Below are positions 26,266 through 35,833 of a stretch of 64,000 nt of DNA, piece after piece. The translations under genes and the position numbers were made by a program. Under the pieces are notes generated by a model. It had not been told where the DNA came from, made no database searches, and saw only the letters and a list, made by a program, of their open reading frames with translations. The stretch's first letter is position 1. Each line of letters opens with the position of its first letter. This DNA is from JAQIBY01 sp046546095 (GTDB taxonomy: Bacteria; Bacteroidota; Bacteroidia; Bacteroidales; ML635J-15), in contig JBKGYK010000001.1 in assembly GCA_046546095.1 (NCBI GenBank), positions 1 through 64,000 of the forward strand. The letters run 5' to 3'.

Positions 26266-26883
26266 ATGAATACACTCATAATTATTGATGCTCAAAACGA
26301 CTTTATGCCCGGAGGCAGCCTTGCTGTGCCCGACGGAGACAAAATAATTCCGGTAATCAATGCATTGCAGGAGCATTTTGATTTGGTTATTGCTACCCAG
26401 GACTGGCACCCGGAAGGTCACGGCAGTTTTGCCTCTGCCCATGCCGGAAAACAGGCATTTGACAAAACCCAACTCAATGGCCTGGAACAAATCCTCTGGC
26501 CCGATCATTGTGTACAAAAGAGCAAAGGAGCAGATTTTCACCCGGATCTGGAACAGGCTTCCATAGAGGCCATATTCCGAAAAGGCATGGACCCCGGCAT
26601 TGACAGTTACAGCGGATTTTACGACAACGGACACAAAAAAAACACCGGCCTGGCCGGATATCTGCGTGAACGTGGTGCAAAAGAACTGTATTTCTGTGGC
26701 CTGGCGGCTGATGTTTGTGTGCAATATTCTGTTAAAGATGCCATCAGGGAAGGCTTTTCTGCCAGATTGATTACCGATGCCACACGTGCCATAGATGGTG
26801 ATGCTTTTGAAGATATCAGACAGGAGCTGAAAGAAAAGGGATGCAGAATGATGCAGTCTGATGAGCTAATCCGTTCCATGTAA
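26266..26883 (+). CDS. pncA: Nicotinamidase
   Basis: Hydrolyses nicotinamide to nicotinate and ammonia, feeding the adjacent phosphoribosyltransferase. The 205-residue protein has the isochorismatase-like fold with catalytic triad Asp8 (IIDAQNDF), Lys106 (FRKGMD) and Cys151 (ADVCVQYS). The metal site includes Asp46, His48 (QDWHPEGHGSF) and His81 (WPDHCVQ). All key residues are intact. Spacing of 12 bp from pncB implies co-transcription. Confidence 0.97.
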   Translation: MNTLIIIDAQNDFMPGGSLAVPDGDKIIPVINALQEHFDLVIATQDWHPEGHGSFASAHAGKQAFDKTQLNGLEQILWPDHCVQKSKGADFHPDLEQASIEAIFRKGMDPGIDSYSGFYDNGHKKNTGLAGYLRERGAKELYFCGLAADVCVQYSVKDAIREGFSARLITDATRAIDGDAFEDIRQELKEKGCRMMQSDELIRSM

Positions 26884-26956
26884 AAACAAAACGCAATACA
26901 TACCATATGGATAAATATTATGTAATTCCCGGAACAATGCAAACAATTATGAGAAG

Positions 26957-27469
26957 ATGAAAAACATTTCACTCATTATTATAATAACACTGCTTATGTT
27001 TTCATGCAAATCTACAAATGTACCAACACGTGCAAAATCGGTCGATCTGGAAAAATATGCCGGCACCTGGTATGAAATCGCAAGATATCCTGTCAGCTTT
27101 GAGGAGGGCTGTTCCTGTGTAACTGCTACATATAAGCCCAGAGGAAGATATGTCCGTGTAATCAACAGATGCAAAAAAAACGGAGAATCCAGGGATATCA
27201 AAGGCAAGGCTTTCCCGGTAAAAGGCAGTAACAATACCAGGCTAAAGGTCCGCTTTTTCTGGCCTTTCAGTGCAGGATACTGGATTATAGGACTGGATGA
27301 TGAATACCAGTGGGCACTGGTCGGCAGCCCGTCAAAAAAATATTGCTGGATTCTGGCCCGTGACAAAACCATTTCCACAGAAGAGCTGAAATACATCACT
27401 GATATCATGCATGCAGAAGGATATGATAAAAACCGTTTACATTTCACAAAACACAATTGCCATGAGTAA
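26957..27469 (+). CDS. Lipocalin-family lipoprotein (Blc-like)
   Basis: Small outer-membrane lipocalin of 170 residues with a lipoprotein signal (LLMFSC, Cys17). The beta-barrel opens with the lipocalin motif [15 protein letters not shown] and includes the [18 protein letters not shown] segment typical of bacterial Blc. Blc proteins bind fatty acids or lysophospholipids and are often linked to envelope stress. Extra cysteines (CSC near residue 53 and others) could form disulfides. Its stop overlaps the start of the macrodomain gene by 8 bp, so it is translated together with a cytosolic ADP-ribose enzyme, an unexpected pairing. Confidence 0.9.
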   Translation: MKNISLIIIITLLMFSCKSTNVPTRAKSVDLEKYAGTWYEIARYPVSFEEGCSCVTATYKPRGRYVRVINRCKKNGESRDIKGKAFPVKGSNNTRLKVRFFWPFSAGYWIIGLDDEYQWALVGSPSKKYCWILARDKTISTEELKYITDIMHAEGYDKNRLHFTKHNCHE

Positions 27470-27962
27470 AATCAAACTGTTAAAAGAAGACATCACAAAA
27501 ATGAAAACCGACGCCATTGTCAATGCAGCCAATGAAAGTCTGCAGGGCGGTGGCGGAGTTGACGGCGCCATACACAGGGCTGCCGGTCCGGAATTACCCG
27601 AAGCCACAAAAAAAATCGGAGGATGCCCCACAGGGGAAGCCCGTATCACAAAAGGCTTCAAACTACCGGCACAGTATATCATTCATACGGTAGGTCCGGT
27701 TTGGCGCGGTGGCGGTAAAGGCGAAGAAATACTGCTGGCCTCAGCGTACAGGGAAAGCATGGCCCTTGCAGAAAAACACAGGCTCAGCAGCATAGCTTTC
27801 CCCAACATCAGCACCGGTGTATATGGTTTTCCCAAAGGAAAAGCTGCAAAAATTGCTGTTGATACCGTGAGGGACTATATGGCGAATCATAACTATCCCG
27901 AAAAAGTCTATTTTGTGTGTTTTGATGATGAGAATTACGACATTTATCAAAAACTGCTTTGA
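27462..27962 (+). CDS. MacroD-type ADP-ribose macrodomain protein
   Basis: A 166-residue stand-alone macrodomain of the YmdB/MacroD class. Enzymes of this class deacetylate O-acetyl-ADP-ribose (the sirtuin by-product) and can remove mono-ADP-ribose from acidic residues. Signatures are [22 protein letters not shown] (split here as [10 protein letters not shown] and [10 protein letters not shown]), [19 protein letters not shown] and the phosphate loop [13 protein letters not shown]. The ATG at 27462 starts inside the lipocalin stop; an upstream in-frame start at 27411 would overlap it by 59 bp and adds no conserved sequence. It closes a run of NAD-related genes. Confidence 0.92.
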   Translation: MSKIKLLKEDITKMKTDAIVNAANESLQGGGGVDGAIHRAAGPELPEATKKIGGCPTGEARITKGFKLPAQYIIHTVGPVWRGGGKGEEILLASAYRESMALAEKHRLSSIAFPNISTGVYGFPKGKAAKIAVDTVRDYMANHNYPEKVYFVCFDDENYDIYQKLL

Positions 27963-28004
27963 GGCTAAGGTCTGATCAATTTTATTTTATTCACAGTGAG
28001 GATT

Positions 28005-28919
28005 TTAAGCAGCTTCTTTTTCGCTGGCTGCATATTCCATGGCCCAAATACTTACAAATCCCGCAATAATAATCACCACAGCCACAGCAAATTCGGCATT
28101 GATCTGCGGCAAGTACCACTCATAACCCACTGCTTTTATCTCTCCGTTGAATGTCTCGCTTATCACATTTTTCCAGGGCCAGAGAATCCCAAGAGATCCC
28201 ATAATGAAACCGGAAAGCAGGGCAATTGTCTGATTTCGGTATTTCTTAAATACCCATGAAAGTATCCATGAAAATGCCAAAATACCAATGCCTGCTCCAA
28301 GTACAGTGGGAATAAGAATATCCATGCGCATGTTATTGACAGCATCAATCATGATGAGCTGATAATTACCCATCAGGATGAGAACAAAAGAACCGGAAAG
28401 GCCGGGAAGTATCATACTGCATGCTGCAACCATTCCGCAAATCATCACATACCAGACAGCAGAATTACCGGCAGCAGGGGTCAGTAAAGATATGCTTATT
28501 GCTGCAGCAGTTCCTATAATAAAATTCAGAACCACTGCCCAGTTCCACTTTTCTATCCGCCTTGCGACAAAATAGACAGATGCCATCACCAGTCCAAAGA
28601 AAAAAGCCCAGATATGGATGGGATAATGTTCAAAAAGATAGTCAAACAGTTTGGCAATTGTCAGTATGGCAAGTGCGATACCAAACAGGACAAAAGCAAG
28701 AAAGAAGAAATCAACATGACGTGCAAATCCTTTAAAATCCCCTTTCAGCACTAGTTTTAAGGCCTGAAGGTTAAAAGATTTGATCGCATTGATCAGACGT
28801 TCAAAAATACCCGTAATCAGGGCGATGGTTCCTCCGGAAACACCCGGAATAACATTGGCAGCCCCCATTGCCATTCCTTTCAGGGAGAAATTGATTGCAT
28901 CTTTTACTGAATGTTTCAT
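28005..28919 (-). CDS. DUF368 family protein, predicted polyprenyl-phosphate translocase
   Basis: Polytopic membrane protein of 304 residues with about eight or nine hydrophobic helices. The DUF368 signature is MGAANVIPGVSGGTIALITGI near the N-terminus and a second internal repeat ILPGLSGSFVLILMG. DUF368 members (PopT) have been reported to return undecaprenyl phosphate across the inner membrane for reuse in cell-wall and polysaccharide synthesis. A TTG at 28928 would add three residues, but the ATG at 28919 is preferred. It follows the TPR gene by 24 bp on the same strand. Confidence 0.88.
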   Translation of the reverse strand: MKHSVKDAINFSLKGMAMGAANVIPGVSGGTIALITGIFERLINAIKSFNLQALKLVLKGDFKGFARHVDFFFLAFVLFGIALAILTIAKLFDYLFEHYPIHIWAFFFGLVMASVYFVARRIEKWNWAVVLNFIIGTAAAISISLLTPAAGNSAVWYVMICGMVAACSMILPGLSGSFVLILMGNYQLIMIDAVNNMRMDILIPTVLGAGIGILAFSWILSWVFKKYRNQTIALLSGFIMGSLGILWPWKNVISETFNGEIKAVGYEWYLPQINAEFAVAVVIIIAGFVSIWAMEYAASEKEAA

Positions 28920-28943
28920 ACGGCACAATATTAGCCGGCAATA

Positions 28944-30356
28944 TTAGGAATTTTTCCTTAAAAGGGCACGCAATTCTTCGAGATATTGGGCTTTGGGATA
29001 GAATTCAAAAAAATCACTGGAGGCTTCTTTGTTAAGTTCCACAGCTTTTGAAAAATAAGTAATGGCATTGAGCTTATCCTCAACTTCAAGGTGATAAGCA
29101 GCCAGTCTGTATTTTATCTGAGCCGTATCATGATTGTATGTTTCGCCACGCAGGAGAAGTTCAATGGCTCGATCAACTTTTCCGGTAGAAAATTCCATAT
29201 CAGCATAAGACAACCAGAAATCGGGATCGTAAGGATACAACTGCAGGGCTTTTTCAAAAGCATGTTCGGCATCCTCATCAAAGCCCATCTTTTGAGACGC
29301 CATACCCAGTGAATACCAGTAATCAGGGTTATATGGAGCATGGTTCAAAGCCGTTTTCAGATAATATATACTCTCAAGAAAGGCAGCATGGTCAAATTTT
29401 AACAAGCTCATTCCGTAATATGTATCAGAAAACTCTGCATCAATTTCCTGAGATTTTTCGAAACATTCCATGGCTTTATCAGCATCACCGGATTTGCGGT
29501 AAGCTTCACCCATTTCATAATGAATCTCTGCATCCCCGTCCTCATGCTGCAACAATATTTTATATTGGGCTACGGCCTCCTCATATTCCTCGAGATTAGC
29601 CAGACACTGAGCCTTACCGTGGATTGCAGGAATATAATCAGGATTGATTGTAAGGGCATAGTTAAATGCCTCAAGTGCTTCGGAGCAATCATCCTGATTG
29701 TTATAATTCACCCCCAGGTTATACCAGGCAGACTCTGAAAAAGGATTAAGATTCAGATACTTATGGTAATATTTCACACTTAGCTTATTATTGCCCGCTT
29801 TTTCGTGGCAATATGCCAGGTCATAGAGTAATTCAGGATCCCTGCCACCGGAAACTTTATAGGCTTTTTCGAAATAGCGTACAGCAGATGTAAACTGACG
29901 CGCAGTTTCAAATGTTGTTGCAATGGTATAATACATTTCGTCGGCTTCCTCACCAGCCATTTCTAAAGCTTTATTGAAATGCAATTCTGCCTTGTCAAAT
30001 TGTTTGTTGAATACCAGTATCATACCTTTAAGGAGGGAAACCTCAGGTCTTGAGGGCTCAATGGCTTCCACAACTTTCAGCATATTCCAGGCAGCGGAAA
30101 TTTTTCCGTCAGAAAAGAGATATTTTGCTTTTCGGATTTTGATTCCCACCGCATCGGGGTGCAGTTTATCAGCCAGCAAAAGCAATGCTTTGACCTCCTT
30201 TGTTTCATTTTGATCCAGGAACTGGTCAAGCAAAACTTCCAACTCGCTAACTTCAAAGTATTGCATAGCCTTGCCACCTTGCTTAAAGGCTTCATACTTC
30301 TGATTCAGCTCGTTAAATTCGTCCGGCAATAAAAATCCGAAATTTCCCTCACTCAT
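28944..30356 (-). CDS. Tetratricopeptide-repeat protein
   Basis: A 470-residue soluble protein without signal peptide, composed almost entirely of about eleven to twelve TPR units from residue 35 to the C-terminus. Typical units read AWYNLGVNYNNQDDCSEALEAF and EIHYEMGEAYRKSGDADKAMECF. TPR arrays scaffold protein complexes; the partner is unknown. It lies between rpe and the DUF368 gene on the same strand, and its start is supported by an exact TAnnTTTG element just upstream. Confidence 0.85.
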   Translation of the reverse strand: MSEGNFGFLLPDEFNELNQKYEAFKQGGKAMQYFEVSELEVLLDQFLDQNETKEVKALLLLADKLHPDAVGIKIRKAKYLFSDGKISAAWNMLKVVEAIEPSRPEVSLLKGMILVFNKQFDKAELHFNKALEMAGEEADEMYYTIATTFETARQFTSAVRYFEKAYKVSGGRDPELLYDLAYCHEKAGNNKLSVKYYHKYLNLNPFSESAWYNLGVNYNNQDDCSEALEAFNYALTINPDYIPAIHGKAQCLANLEEYEEAVAQYKILLQHEDGDAEIHYEMGEAYRKSGDADKAMECFEKSQEIDAEFSDTYYGMSLLKFDHAAFLESIYYLKTALNHAPYNPDYWYSLGMASQKMGFDEDAEHAFEKALQLYPYDPDFWLSYADMEFSTGKVDRAIELLLRGETYNHDTAQIKYRLAAYHLEVEDKLNAITYFSKAVELNKEASSDFFEFYPKAQYLEELRALLRKNS

Positions 30357-30383
30357 ACAATTATTACTCCTAAATTTCCATTA

Positions 30384-30391
30384 CAAATGTA
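30384..30391 (-). promoter_or_regulatory. Candidate -7 element of the TPR gene
   Basis: The minus strand reads TACATTTG, an exact TAnnTTTG match 28 bp upstream of the TPR gene ATG, in the 61-bp gap after rpe. No -33 TTG is evident at normal spacing. Confidence 0.4.
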
Positions 30392-30417
30392 ATCAAAATC
30401 CAGATAAGTTTAAAACA

Positions 30418-31056
30418 TTATTTCAACAGTTTGATCACTTTTTCGGGATTATCGTTTTTGAATACAGCAGAACCAGCCACAACAGCATCGACACCGGATT
30501 TTTGGAGAATTTCCACATTGTCCGGAGAAACCCCACCATCCACTTCAATGATTAGTTTCGGGTTTTTACGGTCTGCCATTTCGCGCAATGCCTTGATTCT
30601 GCTGATACTTTCGGGGATAAAGGACTGTCCTCCAAACCCGGGATTCACAGACATGATAAGAACCAAATCTATTTCGGGCAAAATGCTTTCAAGCAGATGC
30701 ACGGGAGAATGCGGATTTAAGGATACACCGGCTTTCATTCCGGCCTGTTTTATTTCCTGAATACACCGGTGCAAATGTGTAACAGCTTCATAATGCACAG
30801 TAAGTATATCGGCTCCGGCTTTTTGGAAATCCCTTACATAGCGCTCGGGTTTTTCAATCATCAGATGCACGTCCAGTGGTTTTTCCGCCACAGATTTTAT
30901 TTGCGAAATAACAGGAAAGCCAAAGGTAATGTTTGGCACATACATGCCATCCATGATATCCAGGTGAATCCAGTCTGCCCGGCTTTTGTTGAGCATTCGG
31001 ATTTCATCCCCGAGTTTCAGGAAATCTGCCGATAATAATGATGGTGATACAATCAT
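30418..31056 (-). CDS. rpe: Ribulose-phosphate 3-epimerase
   Basis: Interconverts ribulose 5-phosphate and xylulose 5-phosphate in the pentose phosphate pathway. The 212-residue TIM barrel has the usual N-terminal SPSLLSADF, metal-site HLDIMDGMYVPNITFG and DVHLMIEKPERY. NPGFGGQSFIPESISRI and the phosphate-binding EVDGGVSPDNV and VAGSAVF close the barrel. All signature residues are present. It lies just downstream of rpoD, from which it is separated by a terminator. Confidence 0.97.
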   Translation of the reverse strand: MIVSPSLLSADFLKLGDEIRMLNKSRADWIHLDIMDGMYVPNITFGFPVISQIKSVAEKPLDVHLMIEKPERYVRDFQKAGADILTVHYEAVTHLHRCIQEIKQAGMKAGVSLNPHSPVHLLESILPEIDLVLIMSVNPGFGGQSFIPESISRIKALREMADRKNPKLIIEVDGGVSPDNVEILQKSGVDAVVAGSAVFKNDNPEKVIKLLK

Positions 31057-31082
31057 TGTTTTTTTACTTGCAAAGAAAAAGA

Positions 31083-31104
31083 AAATCCCGGATTTCCGGG
31101 ATTT
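31083..31104 (-). terminator. Rho-independent terminator of rpoD
   Basis: A perfect 9-bp stem AAATCCCGG / CCGGGATTT with a 4-nt loop overlaps the last bases of the rpoD stop codon. On the minus strand it runs into a T-rich tract (TTTTCTTTTTCTTTG). Confidence 0.8.
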
Positions 31105-31969
31105 ATTTGAGATAAGATTTCAGGTTTTTGTGTCTGGATGATTGTTTCAGCCGCCGGATGCAGGATTCTTTAAGCTGCCGTACCCGCTCTCTGGTCAGAC
31201 CATAAATCTCACCAATTTCCTCAAGAGAGTGGGCATAATATCCATTCAAGCCATAATACATTTTGATGATTTCGGCTTCTCTTTTGTTGAGTATGCTAAG
31301 CGTGCGGTTGATCTCTTTATTGAGCGATTCCTGCATTAGTTCATCATCCGGGGGAACATTGTCTTCAGACTCCATGAGATCTTCCATGGTACCATCATCG
31401 CCCTCATCTCCAATGGGCTTATTCATTGACAGTTTGCGATTGACATTTCTCATATGCTCTTTCACATCACCCAGCCCTATTTGCATAAGATGTGCTATTT
31501 CCTCATCAGTAGGCTCACGCTGAAATTCCTGTTCAAGTTCGATTTTTGCTGAATTGATTTTCTGAATGGTACCGATTTTGTTCAATGGCAAGCGAATCAG
31601 GCGTCCCTGCACAGCCAAAGCATGGAGTATTGATTGTCTGATCCACCATACAGCATAAGAAATAAACTTGAAGCCACGGGTTTCATCAAACCGTTGTGCC
31701 GCCTTGATGAGACCAAGATTTCCCTCATTAACAAGGTCTTGCAGACTCAAACCCTGGTTCTGATATTGCTTAGCAACAGATACAACAAAGCGCAAATTGG
31801 CATGCACCAACTTGTCCAGAGCCTTTTTATCACCCTGCTTGATTCTCTTGGCCAGTTCGATTTCTTCATCGGGGGAGATCATATCCATTTTTCCAATCTC
31901 CTGAAGATATCTCTCAAAGGCCGGAGTATCGCGGTTTGTTATTTGCTTTGTTATTTTTAATTGCCTCAT
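31103..31969 (-). CDS. rpoD: RNA polymerase primary sigma factor RpoD/SigA (Bacteroidota type)
   Basis: Housekeeping sigma factor of 288 residues, the short form lacking region 1.1 that is typical of Bacteroidota. Visible regions are 1.2 (DTPAFERYLQEIGKMDMIS), 2.1-2.4 (NLRFVVSVAKQYQNQGLSLQDLVNEG, then GFKFISYAVWWIRQSI), region 3, and 4.2 with the -35-recognition helix-turn-helix (EEIGEIYGLTRERVRQLKES). Proteins of this type recognise the unusual TTTG/TAnnTTTG promoters seen elsewhere in the window. It is divergent from rho across a 319-bp regulatory region. Confidence 0.96.
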   Translation of the reverse strand: MRQLKITKQITNRDTPAFERYLQEIGKMDMISPDEEIELAKRIKQGDKKALDKLVHANLRFVVSVAKQYQNQGLSLQDLVNEGNLGLIKAAQRFDETRGFKFISYAVWWIRQSILHALAVQGRLIRLPLNKIGTIQKINSAKIELEQEFQREPTDEEIAHLMQIGLGDVKEHMRNVNRKLSMNKPIGDEGDDGTMEDLMESEDNVPPDDELMQESLNKEINRTLSILNKREAEIIKMYYGLNGYYAHSLEEIGEIYGLTRERVRQLKESCIRRLKQSSRHKNLKSYLK

Positions 31970-32288
31970 TTTTTTATTCCTTCCTCTTAATGATAATTTG
32001 CATTAAGTATTGTTTTCTTTCTTCTTATACGTAGACGTTTATTTTATTGTTTTGGTTGCCTAATGTTAACAACATAAGCATCAATTTTGTTGTAATGATT
32101 GAAATATTAAGGCAATAATGTTGATAACTTACTTTGCCACAACAAAAATTATTTGTATGTTTGCCGCACATTCAATAAAACAACAATTAAGGATATTCTT
32201 TTATATCCCTTAAAAACACTCTAAATTTTCTGACATTATAGTGTAAAACGCAAAAAATGCGAAATAGTTAATTTAATTTAAACAATAC
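31970..32288. other. 319-bp divergent region between rpoD and rho
   Basis: AT-rich spacer without credible small genes. It contains a full Bacteroidota promoter match for rho (32133-32163), leaving a rho leader of about 120 nt. The leader includes the near-repeat GTAAAACGCAAAAAATGCG just before the gene. No clear TAnnTTTG was found for rpoD. Confidence 0.6.
32133..32163 (+). promoter_or_regulatory. Bacteroidota-type promoter of rho
   Basis: TTTG (32133-32136), 19 nt, then TATGTTTG (32156-32163) matches both the -33 TTTG and -7 TAnnTTTG consensus at the canonical spacing. It is the best complete promoter in the window. Confidence 0.65.
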
Positions 32289-34139
32289 ATGTACGACATT
32301 CTCGATTTAAATCAGAAGAAACTTCCTGAACTGAGACTAATAGCAAAACGATTAAATATAAAGCGTTTAAATTCCTACCGAAAAAAGGAACTTGTTTACG
32401 CTATCCTCGATGCCCAGGCCATCGAAGAGTCTCAAAGCAACAACAAGCAAAAAACTCAGGATAGTAAAGGTGATAAACAGGACAACCGAAATGAGAAATC
32501 CCGCAAATCACCCCGGCCCCGTAAGCGTAGTGAAAAAGTAGCTACCGCCGATCCCGAACAGAACAAGATTACTTTTGACAAACCCAGGGACAAAACCAGG
32601 GAAGAAAACAAAACCGAAGGTTCTGTTGCAGACAAAGATTCAGGTAAAAATGCATCAGGTGAACAAAACAAGCCGGAGCAAACCTCCCGCTCACACCGAA
32701 AACACCGCAGGCACGAGGCTCAACCGGCTCCAAAGCCGCAGCAAAAACCTGCAAAAGCATCTCCTGCTCAGGAATCTAAGCAAGCCGATAAACCGGTAGT
32801 AAAAGAACAAGAGAAAAAGAAAGCACCAAGGCCGCAAAGACCAGAGCCCCCAAAAAATGTTGAGAAAAAACCTCAACAGGAACAAACGGCTCAGTCTCCT
32901 GACAAAAGCAAAAACCTACAGCATGACAAACGCCATGGTGGGCAGAACAATAGTAACACTCAGCAGAAGTATCAAAAGAACAACAAAGACAAGCGAAACG
33001 ACAATACACCTTTTGACTTCAGCGGCCTGATTACAAGCACAGGTGTTCTGGAAATCATGCCGGACGGCTTTGGTTTCTTACGTTCATCAGACTTTAATTA
33101 TCTGAGCAGCCCCGATGATATTTATGTTTCCCAATCACAAATCAAGCTTTTTGGATTAAAAACAGGAGATACCATCGAAGGCACCATCCGTCCGCCGAAA
33201 GAAGGAGAAAAGTTTTTCCCGCTCATCAAAATCAAGAGCATAAACGGGCGCACACCTGAATTTGTCAGAGACCGTATCCCGTTCGACCACCTGACACCAA
33301 TTTTCCCGGATGATAAATTCAACATACTCGGTAAAGGACAGGATAGCCTGAGTACCCGTATTGTTGACCTCTTCTCTCCCATTGGTAAAGGACAACGTGG
33401 ACTGATTGTTTCACAGCCGAAAACAGGAAAAACAGTTCTTCTGCAGCAAATTGCCAATGCCATCGCAACAAATCACCCTGAAGTGTATCTGATGATACTT
33501 TTGGTTGATGAGCGCCCGGAAGAGGTAACTGACATGGCCAGAAATGTGAATGCTGAAGTTGTTTCTTCCACCTTTGATGAACCGGCAGAACGACATGTAA
33601 AAGTGTCAAACATCGTACTGGAAAAAGCCAAACGCATGGTAGAATGCGGACATGATGTTGTCATCCTGCTCGACTCAATCACACGCCTGGCCAGAGCACA
33701 CAATACCGTTGCACCAGCATCAGGCCGTGTACTCTCAGGTGGTGTGGATGCAAATGCATTACACAAACCAAAACGTTTCTTTGGCGCAGCCAGAAACATC
33801 GAAAAAGGCGGATCACTTACCATACTGGCCACAGCTCTGACTGAAACAGGCTCCAAAATGGATGATGTTATCTTCGAAGAGTTTAAAGGAACAGGTAATA
33901 TGGAATTGCAGCTTGACCGCAAACTTTCAAACCGCAGGATTTACCCATCACTCGATATTACAGCCTCCAGCACACGTCGCGAAGACCTGCTGCACTCCAA
34001 AGAGTTGCTGAACAGAATCTGGGTACTGCGCAAATTCCTCTCCGATATGACATCTATAGAAGCCATGAACTTCATGAGACAGCGTTTACCACAAACAAAA
34101 TCAAACGAAGAGTTTCTTGCTACCATGGACAAAGGATAA
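32289..34139 (+). CDS. rho: Transcription termination factor Rho with long disordered insertion
   Basis: Hexameric RNA helicase that terminates transcription. The 616-residue protein is about 200 residues longer than E. coli Rho. The N-terminal Rho_N helices (about 1-42) are followed by a Lys/Gln/Pro/Ser-rich low-complexity insertion (about 45-238). Next come the RNA-binding cold-shock fold (about 241-320; [15 protein letters not shown]) and the RecA-like ATPase with [13 protein letters not shown] (Walker A), [12 protein letters not shown] and [17 protein letters not shown] similar insertion in Bacteroides thetaiotaomicron Rho has been reported to drive phase separation. The gene has its own promoter and a terminator. 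Confidence 0.97.
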   Translation: MYDILDLNQKKLPELRLIAKRLNIKRLNSYRKKELVYAILDAQAIEESQSNNKQKTQDSKGDKQDNRNEKSRKSPRPRKRSEKVATADPEQNKITFDKPRDKTREENKTEGSVADKDSGKNASGEQNKPEQTSRSHRKHRRHEAQPAPKPQQKPAKASPAQESKQADKPVVKEQEKKKAPRPQRPEPPKNVEKKPQQEQTAQSPDKSKNLQHDKRHGGQNNSNTQQKYQKNNKDKRNDNTPFDFSGLITSTGVLEIMPDGFGFLRSSDFNYLSSPDDIYVSQSQIKLFGLKTGDTIEGTIRPPKEGEKFFPLIKIKSINGRTPEFVRDRIPFDHLTPIFPDDKFNILGKGQDSLSTRIVDLFSPIGKGQRGLIVSQPKTGKTVLLQQIANAIATNHPEVYLMILLVDERPEEVTDMARNVNAEVVSSTFDEPAERHVKVSNIVLEKAKRMVECGHDVVILLDSITRLARAHNTVAPASGRVLSGGVDANALHKPKRFFGAARNIEKGGSLTILATALTETGSKMDDVIFEEFKGTGNMELQLDRKLSNRRIYPSLDITASSTRREDLLHSKELLNRIWVLRKFLSDMTSIEAMNFMRQRLPQTKSNEEFLATMDKG

Positions 34140-34165
34140 CAACAAATAAAAAATATCATTTATCA

Positions 34166-34198
34166 AAACCCGGGGCCATGTCTCCGGGTTTCGTTTTT
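34166..34198 (+). terminator. Rho-independent terminator of rho
   Basis: AAACCCGGGG pairs with CTCCGGGTTT (10-bp stem with one G-T wobble, 6-nt loop) and is followed by CGTTTTTT. It lies 26 bp after the rho stop. The rest of the gap to 34339 holds nothing recognisable. Confidence 0.8.
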
Positions 34199-34339
34199 TA
34201 CCCCATAATACCTCATAGACTGCTATGCTTCAACCACTTGAAGGATCCACTTCCACACATCCAGCTACGCCTGACATCAAGTATTTTTGACATGTAGCAT
34301 ATTTTTTCGTATATTTTGTCAGAATTAATCCGGAAAATC

Positions 34340-35809
34340 ATGAAAAACCTTAAAGCAAAGCCATATTATTTAGCAGTCTGTTGCCTGATTTTGATAAGCG
34401 TGCTTTTCCCGGCATGCAATAAGGACAATGAATCAAAAAGATCATCCCGAAAGCAGGATGTCACAGACGGACAAATTACTCCCCGCGACCTTGATGAAAT
34501 CAAAGAAGACGGAAAACTGGTGGCCCTGACTACATTCAGCAACACAAGTTACTTCTTGTATCGCGGTCAGACCATGGGTTTTGAATATGAGTTACTTAAA
34601 CGTTATGCTGATCATCTGGACGTAGAGCTTGAAATAAAAGTTTCTCACAGTATTGACAGTTTGCTGCCAAAAATTCAAAACGGGGAAGCAGACATACTTG
34701 CACACGGTATGACAATCACCTCCGACAGAAAAAACAAAGTGGATTTTACCGATTATCTGTTTCTTACACATCAGGTGCTAGTACAAAAGAAACCGGACAA
34801 CTGGCGGCAAATGCACTGGAGTGAGATTGAAAAAGCGCTCATACATGACGCCATTGAACTCATCGGTGATACGGTATCGATCAGGAAAAATTCGTCCTAT
34901 TTTAAACGCATACAAAACCTGTCAAAAGAAATCGGCGGTAAAATATACATCGACACACTTCCCGGAGACCTTTCTACGGATGAAATCATCCAAATGGTGG
35001 CAGAAGGGGAAATTAAATACACCATTGCAGATGACAACATCGCCGGCATCATGGCATCTTATCTGCCGGTTTTGAACATAGAAGTGCCTGTGAGTTTTTC
35101 GCAACGCATCAGTTGGGCTGTCAATCAGTCATCTGAAAACTTGCTGGCAGAAACCAATGGGTGGTTAAATCAAATAAAGGATGAGGCTGATTATTACGTG
35201 ATATACAATAAATACTTTAAAAACCGCAGCAGATTCAAGAGCCGTGTTGAGAGCGAATTTTACAGCCTCAACAACAACAAAATCAGCAGATATGATGAAA
35301 CAATCCAAAAATATGCACTGCAGATTGGCTGGGACTGGCGCCTGTTGGCTTCTCAGATATATCAGGAGTCTCAATTTGATCCGGTAGCACGATCATGGGC
35401 AGGCGCACAGGGACTGATGCAAATTATGCCAGCAACAGCCAGAGAACTTGGCGTGACAAATGTTTACAATCCCGAACAAAGCATCAAAGGTGGCACAAAA
35501 TATCTGGATCGAATCTACCACCGCTTTGATGAAATAGAAGACAGTATCCAGCGCATCAAATTCACACTGGCATCATACAATTGCGGCTACGGGCACGTTC
35601 TGGATGCACAGGAACTGGCAAAATATCAAAACCTGAAGGATGATATCTGGGATGACAATGTCGAAAAGATGATACTGAAGCTATCCAACCCACAATACTA
35701 CAATTTACCAATCATAAAATATGGTTATGTGCGTGGCCTGGAACCGTATCTTTATGTTGATCATATTTTCAAGCGCTATGTACATTACCGTCAATTTATT
35801 CAGAATTAG
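34340..35809 (+). CDS. MltF-like membrane-bound lytic murein transglycosylase (SBP_bac_3 + SLT), lipoprotein
   Basis: A 489-residue lipoprotein (lipobox FPAC, Cys26) combining a periplasmic solute-binding type 3 domain (about 50-290; GFEYELLKRYADHLDVELE) with a C-terminal SLT lytic transglycosylase domain (about 320-465). The catalytic segment is QIYQESQFDPVARSWAGAQG and LMQIMPATARELGV. This is the domain order of MltF, which cleaves glycan strands to 1,6-anhydromuropeptides and is regulated through the binding domain. An in-frame start at 34316 adds eight residues; the ATG at 34340 gives the better signal peptide. It is isolated between rho and the convergent exonuclease gene. Confidence 0.9.
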   Translation: MKNLKAKPYYLAVCCLILISVLFPACNKDNESKRSSRKQDVTDGQITPRDLDEIKEDGKLVALTTFSNTSYFLYRGQTMGFEYELLKRYADHLDVELEIKVSHSIDSLLPKIQNGEADILAHGMTITSDRKNKVDFTDYLFLTHQVLVQKKPDNWRQMHWSEIEKALIHDAIELIGDTVSIRKNSSYFKRIQNLSKEIGGKIYIDTLPGDLSTDEIIQMVAEGEIKYTIADDNIAGIMASYLPVLNIEVPVSFSQRISWAVNQSSENLLAETNGWLNQIKDEADYYVIYNKYFKNRSRFKSRVESEFYSLNNNKISRYDETIQKYALQIGWDWRLLASQIYQESQFDPVARSWAGAQGLMQIMPATARELGVTNVYNPEQSIKGGTKYLDRIYHRFDEIEDSIQRIKFTLASYNCGYGHVLDAQELAKYQNLKDDIWDDNVEKMILKLSNPQYYNLPIIKYGYVRGLEPYLYVDHIFKRYVHYRQFIQN

Positions 35810-35833
35810 CAAGTAAAACAGAAGAATAAATTT

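Noticed and set aside
26137..26724. 195-codon minus-strand open frame across pncB and pncA
   Set aside because: Antisense to the conserved C-terminus of PncB and to PncA catalytic motifs; no domain seen.
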